From Planctomycetota bacterium (GTDB lineage: Bacteria > Planctomycetota > Phycisphaerae > Sedimentisphaerales > Anaerohalosphaeraceae), in the NCBI GenBank assembly GCA_021160785.1, contig JAGHBX010000495.1, positions 1-7,976 of the forward strand: a stretch of 7,976 nucleotides of DNA, in the 5' to 3' direction. The notes beneath the pieces were generated by a model. It made no database searches. It saw only the letters and a list, made by a program, of their open reading frames with translations, and had not been told where the DNA came from. Numbering within the stretch: the stretch's first letter is position 1; every line of letters starts with the position of its first letter. The translations under genes were made by a program, and so were the position numbers. Shown piece after piece: positions 1-5,515 of the stretch.

Positions 1-15
1 ACACAACTTAATTAT

Positions 16-38
16 GAAAAACTTCCATCCCTGGAAGT
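16..38 (-). terminator. Rho-independent terminator of cassette A
   Basis: Read on the minus strand, ACTTCCA and TGGAAGT form a perfect 7-bp stem around a GGGA tetraloop, followed at once by TTTTC. A G-T wobble and an A-T pair can extend the stem. It lies about 120 nt past the stop of the small Pro/Arg-tailed gene at 162-551, so it should end the minus-strand transcript of cassette A. There is no U-tract for the plus strand, so it is one-directional. Confidence 0.8.
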
Positions 39-161
39 CTGAAATGCCAGATCGATCACTATAATCTTCTCCACCCCTATCATAATATATTTCTACGGCA
101 AAATATAAAAATAGAAGCTACGACGTATTCATTTTCAGATAAGCAAATATTTATAAGAGTC

Positions 162-551
162 CTATGGCCACGGCGGGCGATAAGGACTCCGAAGTGGCGG
201 ACGATACGGAATTCGTATAGGGGGGCGCACTCCCAATGGAATGTTGCTAATCCGTGGCTGAACTGGAGCAATCAGACTGCTCCGCGACAACTCGATTGAT
301 TCATCGGTATCTGTATTTGCCGGATCAACGGGTACAACCGAACGGGATTCAGCCGGCCTTCTAATTGACCGGGCAAATGGATTATAAGACAACCATCTCG
401 ATTTCTCGGCTAAGGAAATTCTTCCCCGCTCTTTCCGGTTCCGGCTGCTTTCCGGCTCGGCATGCGCCCAGTTGGCAGTTGTAATTAAAGTCAAAAAACC
501 AACCATTAACAGTACGCCCGGTATTCGAATGTTGTGAGTCTGTTTACTCAT
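162..551 (-). CDS. Small secreted protein with Pro/Arg/Tyr C-terminal tail (cassette A)
   Basis: 129-residue protein that I do not recognise as a named family. Residues 1-31 are a signal peptide (hydrophobic core LLMVGFLTLITT, cleavage expected after AHA). The mature part is about 98 residues and strongly basic. Three islands are shared with its paralogue at 2397-2774: EKSRWLSYNPF (49-59), SLIAPVxPR (92-100) and the last 25 residues (105-129), which contain IPYRPPLR and SPYRPPWP as a near-tandem repeat. The linker at 60-90 has diverged. The start at 551 is chosen because GGAGGG lies just upstream of it; the ATG at 563 overlaps that ribosome binding site. The gene follows the toroid gene by 59 nt on the same strand, suggesting one operon, and ends before a strong terminator. 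The tail resembles proline-rich antimicrobial peptides or a Pro-rich binding ligand in composition only; function is not established. Confidence 0.85.
   Translation of the reverse strand: MSKQTHNIRIPGVLLMVGFLTLITTANWAHAEPESSRNRKERGRISLAEKSRWLSYNPFARSIRRPAESRSVVPVDPANTDTDESIELSRSSLIAPVQPRISNIPLGVRPPIRIPYRPPLRSPYRPPWP
202..230. repeat. 29-bp perfect inverted repeat, left copy (partner 2706-2734)
   Basis: This segment is the exact reverse complement of 2706-2734. Both copies lie in the Pro/Arg tail codons of the two small secreted genes, which run in opposite directions. A second exact inverted match of 20 bp pairs 379-398 with 2550-2569 (the RWLSYNP codons). The matches are the most conserved parts of two paralogous genes rather than the ends of a mobile element, but they place about 2.5 kb between inverted homology. 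Confidence 0.85.
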
Positions 552-610
552 AACTCCCTCCATTTATCATTTCTGCAACAAAAGTTCTCATACTCCTTCC
601 CTCCTCTTTA

Positions 611-1660
611 TCATGGCTGTCGCCTCCTACGGCGCTGCATCAGCAGGGCTCCCACTCCCAACATTCCCAGGATGGTTGGCTCAGGCAATGCCTGAAGGGT
701 CTCTCCGGCATAAACATAATTGAACGATGTTGGATTCCAAATGTGATCGTACACATCGCCATTTATGTCCACACCCGAAGCCAAAACCTGTCGGGCCGAA
801 AGAACTTCCGCATCGTATCCTCCCGCAGCTTCCAGACCCAAAATGCCATAGATGGTATCTTCCGAATATCCACTATCATAACTCGCGCCACCCGTAGTAT
901 GGCCCAGGTTCCAATAAAAACTATCTGCGAAACCACCGGAAGCCACCTGATGGCCTGCCAGCATCCCCGGCAGATCCTGCAGTTGCACACCGGCCCAATC
1001 GCCCGTGGCACTTACCACTGTAGTGTCAAGTCCGCTTCCGGTCTGAGCCAAAGCCCAAACGGCGGTAGCTAAACTCATTACCGGATAGGAATCCGTATCA
1101 TCCACACCTGCCAATAGTTCGATAACAGATTGACGCCAATCACCTTTGTTGGCATTATTTACATAGTTTGATGCTAAAGCATGTTGGGCCACATAAAATA
1201 GCGGCGTGGATTCCTCGCCATAAAAAGTCAGCATAGAATCAACATAAGCACTTACACCGGCACTGTTGAACGGCGAATAAAAATTGCCTACGGCCGTCCT
1301 CCAATTATTGCTGGCCGGGTTAGCCGAAGCATTGCTGAGTCGGGTAAGCCCGTATGCTTCATCTCCCAAAAATCCCACAAATGAACCGGTACCGTAAGCA
1401 GTTATGTCTAAAATAAAATCCCCTCCTGCCTCGGCCGCCGTCTGGTAACTGGCGGTGCCCGTCAATTCATAGCCATTAACCAGACCTGCAACAATAGCTC
1501 CTGTAAATCCTCCCGCTCCTAGCCACGAACCATTCCCACCCTGATCAGTGACCAAGCGATCACCGGCTCTGACTATGGCATCATCTATCAATGAAGCATC
1601 CGCCACACCAACCAATCCCCCTAAAAGAACCAACACAAAAACATACCGCAATTTCAACAT
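611..1660 (-). CDS. Secreted alpha/alpha-toroid-like protein with PEP-CTERM anchor (cassette A)
   Basis: 349 residues. A signal peptide covers 1-22 (hydrophobic VFVLVLLGGLVGV, cleavage after ADA). The mature protein starts with a QxxxGxW motif (Q40 to W46, QGGNGSW), the QW signature of the squalene-cyclase/prenyltransferase toroid fold, followed by helix-like FTGAIVAGLVNGYELTG. It aligns along its whole body with the product of 3067-4257: shared blocks include SGYxEDTxxxILGL, YDxxxLxAR and AGExLQAL. The last 25 residues are a PEP-CTERM signal: PEP at 326-328, a hydrophobic span, then five Arg, which is recognised by an exosortase and leads to export and surface anchoring. AGGAGG lies 9 nt before the start. 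It appears to be first in a two-gene operon with 162-551. The acidic general catalyst of true cyclases (DxDD) was not seen, so enzymatic activity is doubtful; a binding or scaffold role is possible. Confidence 0.85.
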   Translation of the reverse strand: MLKLRYVFVLVLLGGLVGVADASLIDDAIVRAGDRLVTDQGGNGSWLGAGGFTGAIVAGLVNGYELTGTASYQTAAEAGGDFILDITAYGTGSFVGFLGDEAYGLTRLSNASANPASNNWRTAVGNFYSPFNSAGVSAYVDSMLTFYGEESTPLFYVAQHALASNYVNNANKGDWRQSVIELLAGVDDTDSYPVMSLATAVWALAQTGSGLDTTVVSATGDWAGVQLQDLPGMLAGHQVASGGFADSFYWNLGHTTGGASYDSGYSEDTIYGILGLEAAGGYDAEVLSARQVLASGVDINGDVYDHIWNPTSFNYVYAGETLQALPEPTILGMLGVGALLMQRRRRRQP

Positions 1661-1702
1661 TTTCCCATCCTCCTGTTAACATTACGAGACAAAAAGATAT
1701 TT

Positions 1703-1720
1703 ACATTTTCCTCTAAATGT
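1703..1720. promoter_or_regulatory. Dyad upstream of toroid gene A
   Basis: ACATTT and AAATGT are perfect 6-bp inverted arms around a 6-nt centre. They lie between the proposed -10 hexamer and the ribosome binding site of the 611-1660 gene, a position suited to an operator or a short 5' UTR hairpin. AT-rich DNA makes chance matches common. Confidence 0.3.
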
Positions 1721-1722
1721 TA

Positions 1723-1752
1723 ATACTAGGTAAAAATACCCAAGCTTGTCTA
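1723..1752 (-). promoter_or_regulatory. Possible sigma-70-type promoter of cassette A
   Basis: On the minus strand, TAGACA (1752-1747, 5 of 6 to TTGACA) and TAGTAT (1728-1723, 4 of 6 to TATAAT) are separated by 18 nt, ending 63 nt before the start codon of the toroid gene. The only support is match to consensus and position; promoter consensus in this phylum is poorly constrained. Confidence 0.35.
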
Positions 1753-1753
1753 T

Positions 1754-1893
1754 CGTGGCAACTACGGGATTTAAAAGATTTCCCGTCCTCCTGTTTTTAC
1801 TGCAAAAAAATTGCCCACGTATTTCTCCCTATATTAATGCTGTAGATATGCATTATTCCCAGAATTGGCTGACGTGGAAACTACGGTATTTAA
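1754..1893. repeat. Pair of 21-bp direct repeats in the central gap
   Basis: 1754-1774 and 1873-1893 match at 19 of 21 positions (core ACTACGG(G/T)ATTTAA), 119 bp apart. The first copy carries ACGGGA, which pairs with TCCCGT at 1781-1786 as a 6-bp hairpin stem; the second copy does not. A further 11-bp direct repeat, CTGTAGATATG, occurs at 1840-1850 and 2087-2097. They lie between the two divergent cassettes and could be regulator sites or decayed duplications. Confidence 0.45.
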
Positions 1894-2312
1894 TGATGGC
1901 TATGATCTTTATGGCCTTTTTTTATCCCCCCCTACACAATTAGCCTGCAATACGTAATGCCCTTTGTGGTATAAACTTACATTACCGTAATTGCTTGAGT
2001 AGACCCATTTGGTGAAGCCCGCGCGAGATGTAATGTTCTTAACGAAACTTTATAAGATATACATACCTATAAACCTTTAATTCATACTGTAGATATGGGT
2101 GACCAGGTAATTATTCTAAAGCGAGGGGCTGAGAATTTTTCTTGCCCCCAAGGGAAGAAAAACTGGCAGGTAGTGACTGATACAAACTAAATTTTACAAA
2201 ATCCCGTACTCTCCACGATTGCAAAAGGCCCCTTTTTCTGATTTACTCGTATGCGTAATATGTCAGTTGGTCGTTATCTGACCATTGATGACCCCGTCAA
2301 GGAGGACGGAGG
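1894..2312. other. Central intergenic region between divergent cassettes
   Basis: No convincing gene was found: the only open frame nearby, 1746-1943 on the plus strand, starts with TTG, has no ribosome binding site and reads as low-complexity hydrophobic residues. The region holds several weak dyads: ACATTAC at 1979-1985 with GTAATGT at 2030-2036, GGGGC at 2125-2129 with GCCCC at 2144-2148, and GTCAG at 2262-2266 with CTGAC at 2278-2282. It must contain the upstream control of cassette B, but I cannot assign a known riboswitch or regulator site. Confidence 0.5.
2136..2162. other. AT-rich stem-loop with a competing partner
   Basis: TTTTTCTT at 2136-2143 and AAGAAAAA at 2155-2162 are perfect 8-bp arms around an 11-nt centre that can add three C-G pairs. 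The 5' arm overlaps the loop of an alternative hairpin, GGGGC/GCCCC (2125-2148), so the two cannot form together. That is an attenuator-like layout, but the next gene starts 235 nt downstream and no U-tract follows. Confidence 0.3.
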
Positions 2313-2344
2313 ACCCTTCTAAGTTAATATAGTTACCGAAGGGT
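2313..2344 (+). promoter_or_regulatory. Dyad enclosing a -10-like hexamer upstream of cassette B
   Basis: ACCCTTC (2313-2319) and GAAGGGT (2338-2344) are perfect 7-bp arms around an 18-nt AT-rich centre holding TATAGT (2328-2333, 5 of 6 to TATAAT). No good -35 box is seen; directly upstream is a tandem GGAGGAC pair (2301-2314). The layout fits a repressor or activator dyad over the promoter of the 2397-2774 gene, or a hairpin in its leader. Confidence 0.4.
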
Positions 2345-2396
2345 GTTTGTGTATTTTGCGCTGTTCGAAAAACGTAACCGCAAAAGGAGGCCGGCT

Positions 2397-2774
2397 ATGA
2401 CGAGAAAACATTTAAACCTGGCTAAAATCAGCTTAGGCATATCAATTACTTTACTGATAACTTTGGTGACTACAAATTTGGCTCACGCTGAACCGGAAAA
2501 CAGCCGCAATAAAAGAGAGGAGGCTAGAAAATCCTTGAACGAGAAGTCAAGATGGTTGTCTTATAATCCTTTCACCTTATCAGATAGAGGCCGCCGTAAT
2601 AATACTACGGACAATTCAAATGAACCAGAAACTACCTCTACAGAGCTTACGCGAGACAGCCTGATTGCACCTGTTCTACCTCGGGTTGGCAACAGTCCTT
2701 TGGGGGTGCGCCCCCCTATACGAATTCCGTATCGGCCGCCCCTACGCAGTCCTTATCGGCCACCATGGCCCTAA
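2397..2774 (+). CDS. Small secreted protein with Pro/Arg/Tyr C-terminal tail (cassette B)
   Basis: 125 residues, paralogue of the product of 162-551. The signal peptide is 1-31 (ISLGISITLLITLVTT core, cleavage after AHA, then EPE as in the paralogue). Shared islands are SRWLSYNPF (51-59), SLIAPVxPR (88-96) and the last 25 residues (101-125), identical to the paralogue and ending SPYRPPWP. The linker at 60-87 is rich in Asn, Thr and acidic residues and does not align. The start at 2397 is set by AAAGGAGG 7 nt upstream; an in-frame upstream start at 2343 would add 18 basic residues ahead of a normal signal peptide and is disfavoured. The toroid gene of this cassette begins 292 nt downstream. 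No cysteine and no catalytic motif are present; the conserved tail is probably the working part. Role unknown. Confidence 0.88.
   Translation: MTRKHLNLAKISLGISITLLITLVTTNLAHAEPENSRNKREEARKSLNEKSRWLSYNPFTLSDRGRRNNTTDNSNEPETTSTELTRDSLIAPVLPRVGNSPLGVRPPIRIPYRPPLRSPYRPPWP
2706..2734. repeat. 29-bp perfect inverted repeat, right copy (partner 202-230)
   Basis: Exact reverse complement of 202-230, lying in the tail codons of the plus-strand small secreted gene. Over the full 75-nt tail, 65 positions are identical and all 10 differences are in third codon positions. Confidence 0.85.
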
Positions 2775-2811
2775 ATATAGGTAACTTCTAAATATTTCGA
2801 CAGCATGGGTT

Positions 2812-2833
2812 TCATCCTGTGATGACTTTTTTT
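2812..2833 (+). terminator. Weak terminator or attenuator between the two cassette B genes
   Basis: TCATC, loop CTGT and GATGA form a 5-bp hairpin followed by C and seven T. It lies 38 nt past the small-protein stop and 234 nt before the toroid start. The U-tract is good but the stem is short and AT-rich, so it would probably act as a partial stop, giving more small-protein transcript than toroid transcript. A separate promoter for the toroid gene may lie in the rest of the gap (TTGACT occurs at 2884-2889, without a clear -10). Confidence 0.45.
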
Positions 2834-3066
2834 ACAGAAGAGTCGGCAATCGGTAAATTTATTTTTTGATGTACCCCTGGAATGTTGACTGTGGTGCTGG
2901 AGAGTAGATTTGAGTTTTTTTAGCCAACCTTGGAGGGAAATTTGAGCCGATCCGACCTACAAAATATTTTTCAGACCGACAAGTCTTATTATACCGCTGA
3001 AATATGCTACTTTTGGAGAATCTGTCTATTACTACGTTTCACTGATGAAACGGAAAGGAGTTTTCC

Positions 3067-4257
3067 ATGAACAAGGCAGTAATTCTATTTCTAATAGGTT
3101 CCGTTATAGTATTTGCCTCTTCTGCACAGGCAACTGATCTTCACACCACCATTACCTTAGCGGCTGATGGTCTGGTGGATAACCAGAATGAAGATGGTTA
3201 TTGGCAGGGTGAAACGGAATTTACCGGATCAATTGTACTCGGGTTGATTAACGCCTACGAAGCAACCGGAAATGATGACTATAAAACAGCAGCTGAACTT
3301 GGCGGCGCTAATATCTTGTATGCTAGGGGTGGAAACTACTATGGTGATGATACATATGCTCTGGCGAAGCTAAGCGAAATCTCTGACAACCCGGATAACA
3401 ACTCCTGGCGTGATGAATTAATCACGTTTTATAATGTACGGGTTAAAAACGGCGAAGGCAGCACGGCAGGTTATTTGGACGACTACGCCTCCACCGAACC
3501 TTCAAATGCCGTTTTTTACATTGCCCATCATGTTCACGCCGCATATTATGTGAATGCCCTGGATAAAGTGCTATGGCGCAATGCTTTGATCGATTATCTC
3601 AGTGAGGTGAGCGACAGTACTGCAGATTATCCAGTATTGGCCCTGGGCGCCGCGACCTGGGCTCTGGCCGCAACCGGCCCTCTGGATTCTACGCCGGTAC
3701 GCACTCCTCCGGGAGGTCAGCCATTCTGGATCGGTGTGACACTGGCAGATCTGCCGGATTTACTCCAGAGTCGTCAGGTACCCGATGGCGAAGATTATGC
3801 CGGCAGTTTCTATTGGTTATTTGGTGAAACAACTGAAACACCTAAAAGCGGCTATACAGAAGACACTGTTTTTGCCATTCTGGGGCTTATCGCTGTTTCC
3901 CAGGCAGGTATATCCGGTAGCTACGACCCTACAATTTTGACCGCGCGGGATATTTTACCCATCGGAGTATATTCAGGCGGGGCGGTATATGAACATATTT
4001 GGCTCACCGGTCAGCAGTATCACGCCTTTGCCGGGGAAATGCTGCAGGCACTTGGTGCCCTTTCACCCGCTGGCGATATGGATGGTGATGGGGATGTTGA
4101 CTTTGTTGACCTGTTCAACTTCTTCGAGCATTGGCTGGAAACTCCCTGCACCGACCCGGATTGGTGTAGCGGCGCCGACTACAATCACGACGGAATAGTT
4201 AATCTGCTGGACTACGCTATCTTTGCGGAAAACTGGCAGGCATTTACCGGCGAATAA
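3067..4257 (+). CDS. Secreted alpha/alpha-toroid-like protein with dockerin-like tail (cassette B)
   Basis: 396 residues. Signal peptide 1-22 (VILFLIGSVIVFASSAQA). A QxxxGxW motif sits at residues 40-46 (QNEDGYW), exactly the position found in the product of 611-1660; the two bodies align to about residue 325, with shared blocks such as SGYTEDT, VxEHIW-type Tyr/His/Trp clusters and AGExLQAL. The fold is inferred to be an alpha/alpha-toroid as in cyclases, prenyltransferases and some polysaccharide lyases, with no catalytic signature identified. In place of PEP-CTERM, residues 336-393 hold two calcium-loop repeats: DMDGDGDVDFVD and, after a Cys-containing spacer (TPCTDPDWC), DYNHDGIVNLLD, each followed by a Trp-ending helix. 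This is a dockerin type I-like module, common in secreted planctomycete proteins and presumed to mediate protein-protein or surface attachment. AAAGGAG lies 6 nt before the ATG. Confidence 0.87.
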   Translation: MNKAVILFLIGSVIVFASSAQATDLHTTITLAADGLVDNQNEDGYWQGETEFTGSIVLGLINAYEATGNDDYKTAAELGGANILYARGGNYYGDDTYALAKLSEISDNPDNNSWRDELITFYNVRVKNGEGSTAGYLDDYASTEPSNAVFYIAHHVHAAYYVNALDKVLWRNALIDYLSEVSDSTADYPVLALGAATWALAATGPLDSTPVRTPPGGQPFWIGVTLADLPDLLQSRQVPDGEDYAGSFYWLFGETTETPKSGYTEDTVFAILGLIAVSQAGISGSYDPTILTARDILPIGVYSGGAVYEHIWLTGQQYHAFAGEMLQALGALSPAGDMDGDGDVDFVDLFNFFEHWLETPCTDPDWCSGADYNHDGIVNLLDYAIFAENWQAFTGE

Positions 4258-4396
4258 AATAGTTAGTTCCTGTTGCGGAAAGCCGGAAATTTGAGGATTC
4301 ATATTTCGCAGAGTATCTCTCCACAGTTTTGTCGTCTCAAATTTAATTTTGGCTATCCGTTTACGTCCCCAAAATTTAATCTGAAGCGCAACATTT
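4258..4396. other. Gap between toroid B and the IS30 remnant
   Basis: No gene or clear terminator is seen. CTGAAGCGCAACA (4381-4393), just outside the ancestral transposase stop, resembles the inner part of an IS30-type terminal repeat (known IS30 ends finish in ...CGCAACA). The matching CGCAACA on the other side, read on the minus strand, is at 5493-5487, but homology outside those 7 nt is poor, so the element ends are not fixed. Confidence 0.4.
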
Positions 4397-5371
4397 TTAT
4401 CCGCTCCATAACACCTCTGCGGGTGTCCGATAGTTTAAACATTTCCATGGTCTATTGTTAAGTAAAGCCGCAGTTTTGTCAATTTCTTGTTCGCTGATTT
4501 CGTTAAAATCTGTGCCTTTGGGAAAAAACTGACGTAGCAGGCCATTGGTATTTTCGTTCGTACCACGCTGCTACGAACTATACGGATCAGCAAAGTAACA
4601 ACGGAACCCGACAGACTTTTCCAACTCCTTAAATCCAGCGAACTCCTTGCCCTTGTCAAACGTCATTGTTTTGCGCTGTGACCTCGGAATTTTTCGGAAT
4701 AATCCCTGCGTTGTAGCATTCATACTCTCAGCGCTTTTGTCAGCAGTTTTGCCGACCAGAAGGTAGCGACTTTTACGCTCAACGTGCGTGGCAACAAACG
4801 AGCCATTGGATTTACCAACTACCGTATCGCCTTCCCAATGGCCAAGTTCCTCTCGCTTATCAACAGCTTTAGGACGCTCGCTGATTGGACGTCTATCTGG
4901 TATTTGACCTTGAGTGTTCAAGCAGCCGCGTTTCTTTCGTCTTTTGCGATGACCTTGCCGCAAATACTTGTAAAGCTTGCCACCTGTTTTCTTGTCTCGT
5001 TGCACCCAATTATATATTACCAAAGGACTTACACGCATTTGCAAATCATCGCAATAGTCTATTTCAAGACGACCGGCTATCTGCTCAGGCGAGAAATACC
5101 GCTTAAGCTTATTGCGAACATACTGTCGTAATCGTCCATTGTGCTCTAAACGATATGGCTGTTTTGATGCTTGTCTGCGTTTACTGTAATATCGCTGTGC
5201 CAAGTGCGGCTTATATTCACCGGTTGAACTGCGATTACGCGAGAGCTCTCGGCTGATCGTACCTTTGTTACGGCCAAGCTCAGTGGCGATATCTGCCATA
5301 TTTTTTTGCCCTGAACGCATTATTTTTAAGATGCTTTCCCGTTCATCGATGGTAAGATGTCTGTAGCCCAT
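4397..5371 (-). pseudogene. IS30-family transposase interrupted by an amber codon
   Basis: The reading frame starts MGYRHLTIDER, an IS30-type N-terminus, with a helix-turn-helix at about 22-46 (ADIATELGRNKGTISREL). The core carries HWEGDTVVG (D182) and TFDKGKEF (D239). After residue 266 (ADPYSS) the frame meets TAG at 4573-4571, then continues uninterrupted as QRGTNENTNGLLRQ (catalytic Glu near 273) and FFPKGTDF, through NNRPWKCLNYRTP to a normal TAA at 4399-4397. Family members usually read PYSSWxRGTNENxNG, so the TAG most simply replaces a TGG tryptophan codon. The 266-residue product lacks the third DDE residue and should be inactive unless the stop is read through. Restored length, about 324 residues, is normal for the family. 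No other lesion is visible, so the mutation looks recent. The ribosome binding site is weak (AAGGA). Confidence 0.88.
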
Positions 5372-5503
5372 TGCGTCGATTCCTTAACAGAGTATTGTTT
5401 TGTCAAAAACACTCTATCGGAAACACCCGCAATGGGCGATATTTTCCCCTTTCAAAAGTTATCGCTACTGGTACAATAGTCTCTGTTGTTGCGGGGGATA
5501 GAC
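5372..5503. other. Non-coding stretch between the IS30 frame and the IS110 element
   Basis: Upstream non-coding DNA of the IS30 transposase and the right-hand target flank of the IS110 element. TGTTTT and AAAACA flank a short centre near 5396-5412. The segment closes with GGATAGAC (5496-5503), the right half of the IS110 target. No gene seen. Confidence 0.5.
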
Positions 5504-5505
5504 GG
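5496..5505 (-). other. Right target half-site of the IS110 element
   Basis: In minus-strand sense this reads CC-GTCTATCC, the core followed by the right target. GTCTATCC is exactly complementary to the bridge RNA segment GGAUAGAC (6897-6890). Joined to the left half at 7062-7057, the empty site would read CGTTGC-CC-GTCTATCC. Confidence 0.75.
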
Positions 5506-5509
5506 TCTA

Positions 5510-5515
5510 TGTCAA
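5510..5515 (-). promoter_or_regulatory. TTGACA -35 box at the right end, for a junction promoter
   Basis: A perfect TTGACA spans the transposase stop codon and the first base of the right donor. When the ends join in an excised circle it would face TATGCT (7046-7041, 14-nt spacing) and TATACA (7041-7036, 19-nt spacing) in the left end. IS110-family circles are known to assemble promoters at the joined ends. Neither spacing is the ideal 17, so strength is uncertain. Confidence 0.45.

Noticed and set aside
1746..1943. 65-residue open frame between the cassettes
   Set aside because: TTG start, no ribosome binding site, no motif; it overlaps the direct repeats and has no homologue in the window.
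2120..2175. TPP riboswitch, suggested by GGGGCTGAGA
   Set aside because: The second conserved half (CCTGATCTGGATAATGCC-like) is absent, the pairing does not fit, and neighbouring genes have no thiamine link.
2343..2396. Upstream extension of the cassette B small protein
   Set aside because: The ATG at 2397 has a good AAAGGAGG and a signal peptide aligned to the paralogue; the extension overlaps a dyad and adds basic residues not found in the paralogue.
4435..4659. 74-residue minus-strand frame beside the IS30 stop
   Set aside because: It is in another frame; the family motifs (RGTNENTNG, NNRPW) are in the main transposase frame beyond the amber codon, so this is not a frameshift.
4387..5493. 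CGCAACA pair as IS30 terminal inverted repeats
   Set aside because: Only 7 nt match; the bases outside the core do not align, so the ends of the IS30 element are left undefined.
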